From assembly GCF_001468225.1 (NCBI RefSeq), contig NZ_LNRU01000001.1:372001-436000 (forward strand): a stretch of DNA of 64,000 bases. The letters are read 5' to 3'. Position 1 is the stretch's first letter; each line of letters begins with the position of its first letter. This stretch comes from Sphingopyxis sp. H053. Its GTDB lineage: Bacteria; Pseudomonadota; Alphaproteobacteria; Sphingomonadales; Sphingomonadaceae. The notes beneath the pieces were generated by a model. The model was not told where the DNA came from. It made no database searches and worked only from the letters and a program-made list of their open reading frames with translations. Shown in pieces: positions 53,919 through 63,228 of the stretch. Both the position numbers and the translations under genes were made by a program.

Positions 53919-55289
53919 TCAATTCGCCGCTGTGGGACGGGTGATTTCGGCGTTGCCATAGGCGTCCGCGAGTTTGCCGCCCTTTGCATAGTCGATCAGC
54001 AGCTGGAAATAGCCCGGCGTGTAGCGGGTCGAAATCCGGCTGCCGTCGGGCGCGGGCTCGAATTCGGTCATTCCGTGCTCGGCCTTCGGAAAGACGGCGA
54101 GGGTGATTGGCTTGCCGGCATCGATGAGCCCGGTGACCCGCCGCGCGGTTTCGCCGGCCGGTGCGTCGATATCTTGTCCGCCGAGCGCCCAGAGCTGCGG
54201 GACGGTCACCGCGCGGAGCGTCGGCATCGGATCGTAGTGGATGGGCGTGCCGAAGGCGTATGCCGGTGCCTTCGCCCTTATTTCCTCAGCCGTCATGCCG
54301 AGGACGATGTGCGTATAATTGCCATAGACGTCCTTGTACCATGGCTCGTTTCGATAGCGTGCCCGCACCAAATCCAGTTCGTCGAGCCCGTCGACTGCTC
54401 CACCTGCCACGACACTTTCGAACACGCGCGTCACGGCGGCGCTGATTTCCTGCGCCTTGGCGATGACGTCGGGGCCATAGCCTTTGAGACCCATCTGGAA
54501 CGCGATCGCCTCGCGATCCTCGTCGGCGACCGAGACGGCGAGACCGAAGCTGACGATGAGGAAATCGACCGTAGTGCGCGTTGCCGCGAGCGGCGCGATC
54601 CAGCCGCCCTGGCTCGGCCCCTGGAAACCGAAACGCGCGCCGCGTGGGCCGGCCATGCGACGCGCCTCGGCGAGCGCGGCGGCCGCGTCGTCGGCGAGCA
54701 ATGAAAAGACCTGGGTATATTTGTCGCCCGATGCGCCGGTGCCGCGCTTGTCATAGACGAAGGCGCCGATGCCCGCGGCGGGGAGCATGCGTTGGAGCGC
54801 GTTGGTATCGCGCGCCGAATCGGGTTCGGCGCCGTGGAGCAGGACGACGATCGGGACGGGCTTGTTGCCAGCCGGCAGCACGAGGCGGCCGACGAGGCGC
54901 GTGCCGTGGCTGGTGAAGCTGGTGTCACGCGTCTCCAGCTTTATCCGCGTTGCGACGCGGTTGCCGAACTGCATCCTACCCGAAGCGCAATCGCCGAACC
55001 GCACTTGCAGGCCATCGGGGCGGTCGGTCCAGCCGGTGCTGCTGACCCAGATATCGCCGGTCTGGACGAGTTTCCCGCTTGTTCCGTCGAGATTGCGCCA
55101 GCGGAGCGCGCCTGCGGTCGAGGTCGCAATGTCGACCGTCCCGCCGTCGGGCAGGCGATAGGCGCCGACCTTGCAATCAACCTCTTCGGCAGCCGCCGGA
55201 ACCGCGAGCCCTAGCGCGGTCAACGCGAATATCGCCGCCCGCCACATTTGCCGAATCTTGCTGGTGGCCGGTGATTGTGCGTCGGGCAT
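53919..55289 (-). CDS. Exported alpha/beta hydrolase (acyl-peptidase-like)
   Basis: About 456 aa. A hydrophobic signal sequence (MWRAAIFALTALGLAVPAAAEE) is followed by a non-catalytic N-terminal domain of about 130 residues and an alpha/beta hydrolase domain with VLLHGAEPDSARD, nucleophile elbow GPSQGGW and a C-terminal KAEHGM His. The frame could extend to 55337, but that part is encoded by the tRNA-Leu gene. ATG 55289 (or 55247, directly before the signal sequence) is realistic. Substrate is unknown. Confidence 0.85.
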   Translation of the reverse strand: MPDAQSPATSKIRQMWRAAIFALTALGLAVPAAAEEVDCKVGAYRLPDGGTVDIATSTAGALRWRNLDGTSGKLVQTGDIWVSSTGWTDRPDGLQVRFGDCASGRMQFGNRVATRIKLETRDTSFTSHGTRLVGRLVLPAGNKPVPIVVLLHGAEPDSARDTNALQRMLPAAGIGAFVYDKRGTGASGDKYTQVFSLLADDAAAALAEARRMAGPRGARFGFQGPSQGGWIAPLAATRTTVDFLIVSFGLAVSVADEDREAIAFQMGLKGYGPDVIAKAQEISAAVTRVFESVVAGGAVDGLDELDLVRARYRNEPWYKDVYGNYTHIVLGMTAEEIRAKAPAYAFGTPIHYDPMPTLRAVTVPQLWALGGQDIDAPAGETARRVTGLIDAGKPITLAVFPKAEHGMTEFEPAPDGSRISTRYTPGYFQLLIDYAKGGKLADAYGNAEITRPTAAN

Positions 55290-55307
55290 TCTGATATCCT
55301 GCAAGGC

Positions 55308-55393
55308 TGGTGCGGACGGCGGGACTTGAACCCGCATACCCAGAGGATGGCAGATTTTAAGTCTGCTGCGTCTACCGATTTCGCCACGTCCGC
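55308..55393 (-). tRNA. tRNA-Leu (anticodon UAA)
   Basis: Class II tRNA, 83 bases plus encoded CCA. The acceptor GCGGACG pairs with CGTCCGC. The anticodon arm GCAGA-CTTAAAA-TCTGC gives UAA, followed by a variable arm and the GGTTCAAGTC T-arm. The CCA end lies at 55308-55310. Confidence 0.95.
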
Positions 55394-55483
55394 ATGATCC
55401 GGAGGGTCAAGCCGATGGGTTCATGGAGGTCAAGCGATGTTTGCCGCTTCCCGTCGCCGGGCGGCTCGGCTAGACCGCCTGCC

Positions 55484-56431
55484 ATGACTCCAGTTCTCGA
55501 AATTTCCGGCCTCGGAAAAACTTATAAGAGCGGTCACAAGGCGTTGAGCGACGTCGACCTTACGATCAACAAGGGCGAGATTTTCGCGCTGCTCGGGCCG
55601 AACGGCGCGGGCAAGACGACGCTGATCAGCATCGTCTGTGGCATCGTGACCGCGACTACGGGGACGGTGACCGTCGGCGGGCACGACCATGCGCAGGGCT
55701 ATCGCGCGGCGCGGACGATGATCGGGCTGGTGCCGCAGGAATTGCACACCGATGCGTTCGAAACGGTGATGGCGACGGTGAGTTTCTCGCGCGGGCTGTT
55801 CGGCAAGCCGCGCAACCCCGCGTTTATCGAGCAGCTGCTGCGCGACCTGTCGCTCTGGGACAAGCGCGATTCGAAGATCATGGAATTGTCGGGCGGCATG
55901 AAGCGCCGCGTGATGATCGCCAAGGCGCTCAGCCACGAACCCGAGATCCTCTTCCTCGACGAGCCGACCGCAGGCGTCGACGTCGAGCTGCGCCGCGACA
56001 TGTGGAACATGGTGCGCGGCCTTCGCGAGCGCGGCGTCACGATCATCCTCACCACCCATTATATCGAGGAGGCCGAGGAAATGGCCGACCGCGTCGGGGT
56101 GATCACCGGCGGGCGGTTGATCCTGGTCGAGCAAAAGGACGCGCTGATCAAGAAGCTGGGGCGCAAGACGCTGACGCTCAATCTGGCCGAACAACTGGAG
56201 GCGGTGCCCGCCGAACTTGCCGACTGGAAGCTTGCGCTCGCGGGCGATGGGCACGAGCTCGTGTACGAATTCGACAGCCAGGCCGAGGCGACGGGCGTGC
56301 CCTCGCTGCTGCGGCGGATGACCGACATCGGGGTCCAGTTCAAGGACCTGCACACGCGCCAAAGCTCGCTCGAGGATATTTTCGTCGGGTTGGTGCATGA
56401 ATCGAACGGCGCAAAGGGAGAAGCCGCATGA
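55484..56431 (+). CDS. ABC-2 exporter ATP-binding protein
   Basis: 315 aa ATPase with Walker [10 protein letters not shown], signature [15 protein letters not shown], Walker [13 protein letters not shown] and switch His in [12 protein letters not shown]. The closest well-known type is YadG. The start at 55484 is preceded by 30 open codons that run back toward the tRNA and are not needed. It overlaps the permease gene by ATGA, forming a two-gene exporter of unknown substrate. Confidence 0.92.
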   Translation: MTPVLEISGLGKTYKSGHKALSDVDLTINKGEIFALLGPNGAGKTTLISIVCGIVTATTGTVTVGGHDHAQGYRAARTMIGLVPQELHTDAFETVMATVSFSRGLFGKPRNPAFIEQLLRDLSLWDKRDSKIMELSGGMKRRVMIAKALSHEPEILFLDEPTAGVDVELRRDMWNMVRGLRERGVTIILTTHYIEEAEEMADRVGVITGGRLILVEQKDALIKKLGRKTLTLNLAEQLEAVPAELADWKLALAGDGHELVYEFDSQAEATGVPSLLRRMTDIGVQFKDLHTRQSSLEDIFVGLVHESNGAKGEAA

Positions 56432-57195
56432 CCGCGAACTGGCGCGGCGTGCGCGCGATCTACGCCTTTGAAATGGCGCGCTTTGGGCGCACCTTCTGGA
56501 CCAGCCTGATGCTGCCGGTGATCACCACCGCGCTCTATTTCGTCGTTTTCGGATCGGCGATCGGCAGCCGGATGACCGAGGTCAGCAACGTCCCCTATGG
56601 CGCGTTCATCGTGCCCGGGCTGATGATGCTGACGATGTTCACCGAAAGCATCAGCAACGCCTCGTTCGGCATCTATATGCCCAAATGGACGGGGACGATT
56701 TACGAAATGCTGTCGGCGCCGCTGTCGCCGCTCGAAACGGTGATCGCCTATGTTGGCGCGGCCGCGACCAAGTCGGTGGTCATCGGGTCGATCATTTTCG
56801 CGACCGCGCACCTGTTCGTCGACGTGCAGGTCGCGCACCCGCTGTTGATGGCGGCGTTCATGATCCTGATGGCGGTGACCTTCTGCCTGTTCGGCTTCAT
56901 CATCGGCATCTGGGCGCAGAGTTTCGAGCAGCTGCAGGTCATCCCGATGCTCGTCATCTATCCGTTGACCTTTTTGGGCGGCGCTTTCTATTCGCTCGAC
57001 ATGCTGCCCGCGGCGTGGCGGACGGTGACCCTGTTCAACCCCGTCGTCTATCTGATCAGTGGCTTCCGCTGGACCTTCTTCGGCAAGGGCGATGTCGGGA
57101 TCGAGGTTAGCATGGGCGCGGTGACGCTGTTCCTGGCGCTGTGCCTGGGCGTCATTTTCTGGATGTTCCGCACCGGATACCGGCTCAAGAACTGA
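56428..57195 (+). CDS. ABC-2 type permease
   Basis: 255 aa, six predicted helices, with YadH/NodJ-like marks [29 protein letters not shown] and [37 protein letters not shown]. It pairs with the ATPase just upstream (4-base overlap). The gene ends before a terminator hairpin facing ihfB. Confidence 0.92.
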   Translation: MTANWRGVRAIYAFEMARFGRTFWTSLMLPVITTALYFVVFGSAIGSRMTEVSNVPYGAFIVPGLMMLTMFTESISNASFGIYMPKWTGTIYEMLSAPLSPLETVIAYVGAAATKSVVIGSIIFATAHLFVDVQVAHPLLMAAFMILMAVTFCLFGFIIGIWAQSFEQLQVIPMLVIYPLTFLGGAFYSLDMLPAAWRTVTLFNPVVYLISGFRWTFFGKGDVGIEVSMGAVTLFLALCLGVIFWMFRTGYRLKN

Positions 57196-57208
57196 TGGTG
57201 ATCGCTGG

Positions 57209-57237
57209 ACCGGCGCCGCGGCGCGGCGCCCGGTTTT
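57209..57237. terminator. Terminator between the ABC permease and ihfB
   Basis: GC-rich stem ACCGGCGCCGC (57209-57219) pairs with 57222-57233 with a single bulged C, followed by TTTT at 57234-57237. It serves the convergent permease and ihfB genes. Confidence 0.8.
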
Positions 57238-57514
57238 AGCCGTTCAACCGTTCGCGCATTTCCTTGCCCGGTTTGAAATAGGGCACGTTTTTCGCCTTCA
57301 CGTCGACCGCCGCGCCCGTTCGGGGATTGCGACCGGTGCGCGATTCGCGCGACCGGGTGGAGAAGGCGCCGAAGCCACGCAGTTCGACACGCCCGCCCGA
57401 GGCGAGCTGTTCGACGATGGAATCGAAGAAAGTGTCGACGATGCGCTCGACTTCCTCGAGCCGCAAATCGCTGTTTTCGCTCGCGATCTTTTGAACCAGT
57501 TCTGACCGGATCAT
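57236..57514 (-). CDS. ihfB: Integration host factor beta subunit
   Basis: 92 aa nucleoid protein of the HU/IHF family. It bends DNA as a heterodimer with IhfA. The body [17 protein letters not shown], the arm region [20 protein letters not shown] and the intercalating Pro in that arm (RNP) fit IHF-beta. Position next to rpsA is the usual alphaproteobacterial order. Confidence 0.95.
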   Translation of the reverse strand: MIRSELVQKIASENSDLRLEEVERIVDTFFDSIVEQLASGGRVELRGFGAFSTRSRESRTGRNPRTGAAVDVKAKNVPYFKPGKEMRERLNG

Positions 57515-57657
57515 GTGCTTCCCCTAATATATACAGTCACGCATTCCCCGCCGAAGCGGGTCCCGGTCGTTGCCGGCTCATTGTGCGTGAGACCCCTCCC
57601 AACGCGCGGAGAAGGTATCACGAATCCTTGTTTGATCAAAATATATCGCGACACGAA

Positions 57658-57690
57658 AAAGGCCCGCAGAGGGACACTCTGCGGGCCTTT
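57658..57690 (-). terminator. Rho-independent terminator of rpsA
   Basis: Perfect 14-bp stem: AAAGGCCCGCAGAG (57658-57671) pairs with 57677-57690 around a 5-base loop. On the minus strand it is followed by a T-run (complement of 57654-57660), 28 bases after the rpsA stop. Confidence 0.92.
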
Positions 57691-57717
57691 GTTTCGCCTG
57701 TCGGCGGAAGGAGGAAA

Positions 57718-59430
57718 TTAATCCTTCTTGCCGGCCTTCAGCGCCTCGCCGAGGATGTCGCCGAGCGACGCACCCGAGTCCGACGAGCCGTACTGCGCGA
57801 CGGCTTCCTTCTCTTCGGCGATCTGCATCGCCTTGACCGAGAAGTTCGGCTTTTTCGAACGGTCGAAGCCGATGACCATCGCATCGAACTTCTGGCCGAC
57901 CTGGTAACGTTCGGCGCGCTGTTCGTCGCGGTCGCGGCCAAGATCGGCGCGCTTGATGAAGCCGGTCGCGCCATCGTCGCCGGCCTGAACTTCGAGGCCG
58001 TTGTCGCGGACTTCGAGGACGGTGACGGTGATGACGTCGTTCTTCTTCACCGAACCGGCAGCGGCGACACCGCCACCAACGGCCGGAGCACCCTTTTCAA
58101 GCTGCTTGATGCCGAGGCTGATGCGTTCCTTCTCGACGTCGACGTCGAGAACCACGACCTGCACGGCCTCGCCCTTGCGGTGGAGGTGCAGCGCTTCTTC
58201 GCCCGAGATGCCCCATGCGATGTCCGACATGTGAACCATGCCGTCGACGTCGCCCGGCAGGCCGACGAACAGACCGAATTCGGTCGCGTTCTTGACTTCG
58301 CCTTCGACGACCGAGCCCACGGGGTGGGTTTCGGCGAACGCGCCCCAGGGGTTCGACTGAGCCTGCTTGAGACCCAGCGAGATGCGGCGCTTGTCGCTGT
58401 CGACTTCGAGGACGATGACGTCGACTTCCTGGCTCGTCGAAACGATCTTGCCCGGGTGGACGTTCTTCTTGACCCACGACATTTCGCTGACGTGGACCAG
58501 ACCTTCGATGCCGGCTTCGAGTTCGACGAACGCACCATAGTCGGTGATGTTCGTGACCGTGCCCGACAGCTTGGCGCCGACGGGGTATTTGGCGGCGACG
58601 CCTTCCCACGGATCGCTTTCGAGCTGCTTCATGCCGAGGCTGATGCGCTGCGTGTCGCGATTGATGCGGATGATCTGGACGCGGACATTGTCACCGATGT
58701 TGATGACTTCGCTCGGGTGGTTGACGCGCTTGTAGCTCATGTCGGTGACATGGAGCAGGCCGTCGATGCCGCCGAGGTCGACGAACGCACCATAATCGGT
58801 GATGTTCTTGACGGCGCCTTCGATGATCTGACCTTCTTCCAGGTTCTGGATCAGGCCCGAGCGCTGTTCGGCGCGCGTTTCTTCGAGGATGGCGCGGCGC
58901 GACACGACGATGTTGCCGCGGCGGCGATCCATCTTGAGGATCTGGAAGGGCTGCGGCAGGTCCATGAGCGGGCCGACGTCGCGCACGGGGCGGATGTCGA
59001 CCTGCGAACCGGGAAGGAACGCCACGGCGCCGCCGAGGTCGACGGTGAAGCCGCCCTTGACGCGGCCGAAGATGACGCCTTCGACGCGGGCTTCCTTGTT
59101 GAATTCTTCTTCCAGGCGGTCCCACGCGGCTTCGCGGCGAGCGCGGTCGCGCGACAGCATGGTTTCGCCATTGGCGTTTTCGACGCGGTCGACATAGACT
59201 TCGACTTCGTCACCGACATTGATGTCGGCCTTCTGGCCCGGCATCGCGAATTCGCGAAGGGGCACGCGGCCTTCGCTCTTCAGGCCGATGTCGATCACTG
59301 CCAGGTCGTTTTCAATCGCGGTCACGGTGCCCTTGACGACGCGGCCTTCAAAGCCGCCGTCGGCACCACCAAGCGATTCATCGAGCATCGCGGCGAAATC
59401 GTCGCGCGTCGGGAAAGCCGTAGTGGCCAT
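57718..59430 (-). CDS. rpsA: 30S ribosomal protein S1
   Basis: 570 aa with six S1 RNA-binding repeats. The first two diverge (EGRVVKGTVTAIENDLAVIDIG), and four closely similar ones follow, each with an EGQIIEGAVKNITDYGAFVDLG-type start and an LHVTDMSY or VHVSEMSW strand. It recruits mRNA to the ribosome. It ends in a clear terminator; the 276 bases upstream hold its promoter and separate it from cmk. Confidence 0.97.
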   Translation of the reverse strand: MATTAFPTRDDFAAMLDESLGGADGGFEGRVVKGTVTAIENDLAVIDIGLKSEGRVPLREFAMPGQKADINVGDEVEVYVDRVENANGETMLSRDRARREAAWDRLEEEFNKEARVEGVIFGRVKGGFTVDLGGAVAFLPGSQVDIRPVRDVGPLMDLPQPFQILKMDRRRGNIVVSRRAILEETRAEQRSGLIQNLEEGQIIEGAVKNITDYGAFVDLGGIDGLLHVTDMSYKRVNHPSEVINIGDNVRVQIIRINRDTQRISLGMKQLESDPWEGVAAKYPVGAKLSGTVTNITDYGAFVELEAGIEGLVHVSEMSWVKKNVHPGKIVSTSQEVDVIVLEVDSDKRRISLGLKQAQSNPWGAFAETHPVGSVVEGEVKNATEFGLFVGLPGDVDGMVHMSDIAWGISGEEALHLHRKGEAVQVVVLDVDVEKERISLGIKQLEKGAPAVGGGVAAAGSVKKNDVITVTVLEVRDNGLEVQAGDDGATGFIKRADLGRDRDEQRAERYQVGQKFDAMVIGFDRSKKPNFSVKAMQIAEEKEAVAQYGSSDSGASLGDILGEALKAGKKD

Positions 59431-59706
59431 ATGTGTGTTTCCTTACTTCATTTGTTCCGGCCAAGCGGTTGGTTCCGCTGGTCTTAATGGCCGATCTGCC
59501 ATGCCTGCCGGATGCAGGACACAGCATCCTTCGAACCGTTAGCGAGCAAGCCATGGGCAAAGCAAAATGGGCGCGACGGGTGCATCCCGTCACGCCCGAC
59601 GCTCGGTTTCGAGCGGCGGTTTGACCATGCCTCGACCTGCCAAAAAGCCCGTCGGACGGCGCGCATATAGTCCGCAAAGCCTGTCAAGGCAAGGTCGAAA
59701 GGCCGG

Positions 59707-60336
59707 TCAGGCGCGGCGCTTGCGGCGCTCTTCGACGAACGCGATCGCGGCGGCGAGTGCGGCGTCCTTGGCCATGCCCGTGTTGTCGAGCAGCATGGCG
59801 TCTTCCGCCCGGAGGAGCGGCGCGTTGGTGCGGCCGGTGTCGCGCGCATCGCGGGCGTGAACGTCGGCGAGCACAGCATCGAAACCGACGTCGACGCCGC
59901 GCGCGAGCATCTCGGCATGACGGCGGCGTGCGCGTTCCTCGGGGCTGGCGGTGACGAACAGCTTGGCATCGGCGTGCGGCGCGATAACCGTACCGATGTC
60001 GCGCCCGTCGAGCACTGCACCGCCGGGCTGGTTGGCGAAATCGACCTGGCGCTGGAACAGCGCCTGACGCACGGCGGGATGGATCGACACACGGCTCGCG
60101 AGCCCGCCGGTGGTTTCATAACGCAGCGCCGGATCGTCCAGCAGGCTGCCCGGGAAGCTGCACGCGGCGAGCGCGTCGGCGGCGTTGTCGGCGTCGCCAT
60201 GGTTGAGCTGCGTCTGGTAACCGACCGCGCGATAGAGCAGGCCGGTGTCGAGCACGGGCAGGCCGAAATGCGCGGCCAGCCCCTTGGCGATCGTGCCCTT
60301 GCCCGACGCGGTGGGCCCGTCGACCGCGATGATCAT
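59707..60336 (-). CDS. cmk: Cytidylate kinase
   Basis: 209 aa (d)CMP kinase. P-loop GPTASGKGT at residues 7-15, the CMP-binding TGLLYRAVG, the DGRDIGTVI motif and the [15 protein letters not shown] lid segment are all seen. The start overlaps the aroA stop by ATGA, the usual aroA-cmk pair of alphaproteobacteria. Confidence 0.96.
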   Translation of the reverse strand: MIIAVDGPTASGKGTIAKGLAAHFGLPVLDTGLLYRAVGYQTQLNHGDADNAADALAACSFPGSLLDDPALRYETTGGLASRVSIHPAVRQALFQRQVDFANQPGGAVLDGRDIGTVIAPHADAKLFVTASPEERARRRHAEMLARGVDVGFDAVLADVHARDARDTGRTNAPLLRAEDAMLLDNTGMAKDAALAAAIAFVEERRKRRA

Positions 60337-61661
60337 TGCTGCAAGCCCGCGAGCAGTTCCTCGAAATTGGGGAAGCTGGTCGCGACGGGGGCGATGTCGT
60401 CGATCGTCACCGGCGCCTTGCCGACGAGGCCGGCGACGGCGAAGCTCATGCAGATGCGGTGGTCGAGGTGGCCGGCGATGGTCGCGCCGCCGGGAAGCGG
60501 GTCGCCGCCGGTGCCGTCGATGATCAGGCCGTCTTCGGTTTCTTCGACGCGGGCGCCGATCGCCTGGAGGCCGGTGGCCATCACCGCGATGCGGTCGCTT
60601 TCCTTGACGCGCAGCTCATCGAGTCCGGTCGTGACGGTGCGGCCCTCGGCGAGCGCGGCGGCGACGAAGAGGATCGGGAACTCGTCGACCATGCTCGGCA
60701 CGATGGCGGGGTCGACGGCGATGCCCTTGAGCGCGCTGTGGCGGACGCGGAGGTCGGCGACGGGTTCGCCGCCCACCTCGCGCGCATCGAGTAGCTCGAT
60801 GCTGCCGCCCATCTGTTGCAGCACCTCGACCAGACCGGCGCGGGTCGGATTGAGGCCGACATTGGCGATGGTGACGTCCGACCCCGGAACGAGGAGCGCG
60901 GCGACGATGAAGAAGGCGGCCGACGAAGGGTCGCCGGGGACGGTGATCGTCTGCGGCTTCAGCTCGGCCTCGCCGCGGATGCGAATATGGCGGGTGCCGT
61001 CGGCGCCCAATTCGACGGTCAGGTCGGCACCGAAACCCTTGAGCATGCGTTCGCTATGGTCGCGGGTCGGGACGGGCTCGATCACTTCGGTAATACCCGG
61101 CGTGTTGAGACCTGCGAGCAGTACCGCGCTCTTCACCTGCGCCGAGGCCATCGGCAAGCGATAGGCGAGGGGGATGGCGGGCGCGAGGCCGCGCACCATC
61201 AGCGGCAGGCGGCCGCCGGGCGAGGCGCTGATGTCGGCGCCCATCAGCGACAGCGGATCGATGACGCGGCCCATCGGGCGGCCCGACAGGCTGGCATCGC
61301 CGATGAAGGTCGTGGTGATCGGGTGGCTTGCGACGAGGCCCATGAGCAGGCGCGTCGAGGTGCCGCTGTTGCCCATGTCGAGCGCTTCGCGTGGTTGCAG
61401 CAGTCCGCCGACGCCGACGCCGTGGATGCGCCATTCGCCGTCGTTCCGGCGCTCGATCGTCGCGCCCATCGCGCGCATCGCGGCGGCGGTGGCGAGCACG
61501 TCATGCCCTTCGAGCAGGCCGGTGACACGGCTTTCCCCGACGGCGAGCGCGGAGAGCATCAGCGAGCGGTGCGAGATGCTCTTGTCCCCCGGAATCGCGA
61601 TCCTACCTTTGAGCGGAACGGAAGCGGAAAAGCTGCGCGGCGTGGCGGTTTGATCGGTCAT
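60333..61661 (-). CDS. aroA: 3-phosphoshikimate 1-carboxyvinyltransferase (EPSP synthase)
   Basis: 442 aa enzyme of the shikimate pathway. Substrate-site motifs are [53 protein letters not shown], the Asp-bearing [18 protein letters not shown] and LRVKESDRI. The GLLEGHDVL segment and overall length resemble class II (CP4-like) enzymes, but the loop where CP4 has an Ala that blocks glyphosate reads GNSGTSTR. Start 61661 gives the normal N terminus; 15 more codons are open upstream. Confidence 0.96.
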   Translation of the reverse strand: MTDQTATPRSFSASVPLKGRIAIPGDKSISHRSLMLSALAVGESRVTGLLEGHDVLATAAAMRAMGATIERRNDGEWRIHGVGVGGLLQPREALDMGNSGTSTRLLMGLVASHPITTTFIGDASLSGRPMGRVIDPLSLMGADISASPGGRLPLMVRGLAPAIPLAYRLPMASAQVKSAVLLAGLNTPGITEVIEPVPTRDHSERMLKGFGADLTVELGADGTRHIRIRGEAELKPQTITVPGDPSSAAFFIVAALLVPGSDVTIANVGLNPTRAGLVEVLQQMGGSIELLDAREVGGEPVADLRVRHSALKGIAVDPAIVPSMVDEFPILFVAAALAEGRTVTTGLDELRVKESDRIAVMATGLQAIGARVEETEDGLIIDGTGGDPLPGGATIAGHLDHRICMSFAVAGLVGKAPVTIDDIAPVATSFPNFEELLAGLQQ

Positions 61662-61785
61662 GGCGTGCGGCTTTTGACAGCGGCCTTGCAATCTGGCAAG
61701 GCGCACGCCGATTTGACGGATAGCTATTCAACTTCCGTCGCTCTTCCGATATTTTTATCCTGTTCCAAAGGGTTACGAGGCATAT

Positions 61786-62109
61786 ATGATCAAGGCTGAA
61801 TGGGGCACGAAGCGTAGCTGCCCGAAATGCGCAACCCGATTCTATGATTTGACCAAGGACGACCCGATCAACTGCATCAATTGCGGTTACAACTGGATTC
61901 CGGAATCGGTGCTGAAGTCGAAGCAGCCGATGCCGTTCGAACAGATCGAGAAGCCCGGCAAGGTCGTCAAGGAAGAAGGCGTCGACGAGGATCTGGATCT
62001 GGACGTCGATGTCGACGAAGACAGCGATTCGCCCGACAATGATGTCGACCTGGGCGGCGACGACGATCTGGGCGTCGCGACCGCGGACGACGACGACGTC
62101 GAAACCTGA
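61786..62109 (+). CDS. FYDLN zinc-ribbon acidic protein (TIGR02300 type)
   Basis: 107 aa. The N-terminal zinc ribbon has CPKC and CINC pairs, with the FYDLTKDD stretch typical of the FYDLN_acid family. The second half is an acidic tail of Asp, Glu and Val. The family is conserved beside aroA and cmk in alphaproteobacteria; its function is unknown. It is divergent from aroA. Confidence 0.92.
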   Translation: MIKAEWGTKRSCPKCATRFYDLTKDDPINCINCGYNWIPESVLKSKQPMPFEQIEKPGKVVKEEGVDEDLDLDVDVDEDSDSPDNDVDLGGDDDLGVATADDDDVET

Positions 62110-62121
62110 TAATTTTCGCGG

Positions 62122-62157
62122 GGGGCCAAAAAAGCATCGGATGATGCATTTGGCCCC
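62122..62157 (+). terminator. Nested hairpin after the FYDLN gene
   Basis: Outer arms GGGGCCAAA (62122-62130) and TTTGGCCCC (62149-62157) enclose inner arms GCATC (62134-62138) and GATGC (62143-62147). It probably ends the transcript before tRNA-Ala. Confidence 0.7.
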
Positions 62158-62240
62158 TTGCATCGGTCGCCTGCACTGGTAAAGGCGGCCTCCCGATCGC
62201 AGCAGCCAAGAATATTGGCCGGGGCGATCCAGAATGGTAC

Positions 62241-62316
62241 GGGGCCTTAGCTCAGCTGGGAGAGCGCCTGCATGGCATGCAGGAGGTCAGCGGTTCGATC
62301 CCGCTAGGCTCCACCA
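62241..62316 (+). tRNA. tRNA-Ala (anticodon GGC)
   Basis: 76 bases with encoded CCA. The acceptor GGGGCCT pairs with AGGCTCC (one G-T pair). The anticodon arm CCTGC-ATGGCAT-GCAGG gives GGC. T-arm GGTTCGATCC. Its 3' end is followed by an AT-richer stretch, a usual place for island insertion. Confidence 0.96.
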
Positions 62317-62667
62317 TTTTCTTCACTAAATCGTTGAAATATAACGATAAAACTCATGGCAGGGAATGCTGCCCCACATTCTGCCCCACATTTCGATGTC
62401 AATTTTGCCACGGTAGAGGGCCATCTCGCCGTTGGGAATTTGCTCGCGTTTTGCGCCATCTGAGTCGAAACCTTCAGTTGAATCGGCCGCACGGCCGCAT
62501 CTCTCGATAACTGGGTCTTTGTGATCCTCGCCAGGCGGCGCGAGAAGGCCGCAGTTGATCGGCCGCCAATCCTGTTTTGAAGACAGTAGCCGGCGGAGCT
62601 GTTGCATCCGCAGTCACGGCCGGCATTTGCCTTTCCCAGTGCGGGAAAGGCTCCCTCGCTCGTCTTA
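62317..62667. other. AT-richer stretch downstream of tRNA-Ala
   Basis: About 350 bases without a supported gene. The first 90 are AT-rich and hold a short direct repeat (TCTGCCCCACAT-like word twice, near 62369-62392). A minus-strand frame across it overlaps the tRNA and shows no recognised integrase motif. It may be decayed island DNA. Confidence 0.45.
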
Positions 62668-63039
62668 ATGGCGAGAGGGAGACGTGCCATTTACAACGCC
62701 GAACCGCATAGCCCAATCTGGTTCGTCATTGTCGACCGCCTCGCGCGGCGCTTCGGGCAGCAGGTGCGGTTCACGCTTCAATGCGAAGGGTCGCACAGCA
62801 TTTGCACCATCTGCGGCGACCAACCCATTGGCGACTTCCAGATCGTGGAGGCGGTGACGACACCGCGCGGCGTTCCGTCGCTCAGGCTTTGCACCGCCTG
62901 CCTCATCGCGCGCGAATGCGATGGCGAAATGTTGTTGCCGATGAATACCAAGCCCGAAAATGCTGCGGCGCGCGTTGCGCGAGCGGGCAGAGCCAGTTTC
63001 GTAGCTCTCTGGAAGAGGATTTATTTGCCAAAACGGTAG
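62668..63039 (+). CDS. Hypothetical protein with CxxC pairs
   Basis: 123 aa, not recognised. Four Cys in two pairs (CTICGD at mid-protein and CTACLIAREC later) suggest a zinc site, flanked by VIVDRLARRFGQQVRF and FQIVEAVTTPRGVPSLRLC. The start at 62668 removes 22 shadow codons. Codon use looks real (G/C at third positions), and the strand agrees with tRNA-Ala. The setting, between tRNA-Ala and broken genes, suggests it was acquired. Confidence 0.55.
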   Translation: MARGRRAIYNAEPHSPIWFVIVDRLARRFGQQVRFTLQCEGSHSICTICGDQPIGDFQIVEAVTTPRGVPSLRLCTACLIARECDGEMLLPMNTKPENAAARVARAGRASFVALWKRIYLPKR

Positions 63040-63054
63040 TGCACGCCGGCTCCG

Positions 63055-63228
63055 TTACGAAGTTTCGGTTCCCCACGACTGCTCGGTCGGTTCGCGATAA
63101 AGGTCCGGGTCAGCGAAATAGCGCGCCGCAATGCCGCCTGTCGTCCTTGCTTCGCCTTCCAGCCAGATTGGATATTCGTCGGGCGTGACGAGAGCGGGCA
63201 TGGTTCGCTGCACCTTGAGGTCCGGGTC
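63055..63228 (-). pseudogene. Possible SRAP-type gene 3' remnant
   Basis: The last 58 or so codons of a minus-strand frame read as protein (VVQTDPDLKVQRTMPALVTP, then DEYPIWLEG) and resemble the C-terminal RMPxxLxPxxxxxWL part of SOS-response-associated peptidases. Upstream of about 63228 the same strand reads as antisense of the M16 gene, so the 5' part is absent. The family call is weak. Confidence 0.35.

Noticed and set aside
55290..55337. Upstream start of the exported hydrolase giving an N terminus MRVQVPPSAP
   Set aside because: These codons come from the tRNA-Leu gene. This is a well-known false start; 55289 or 55247 gives a proper signal peptide.
57583..59487. A 634-codon plus-strand frame covering rpsA
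   Set aside because: It is the complement of rpsA. The minus-strand protein is unmistakable ribosomal protein S1 with a terminator; the plus-strand product repeats the S1 repeats as meaningless acidic sequence.
62304..62690. An integrase gene on the minus strand next to tRNA-Ala
   Set aside because: The frame overlaps the tRNA and lacks the Arg-His-x-x-Arg and Tyr signature of tyrosine recombinases. It is at most decayed sequence.
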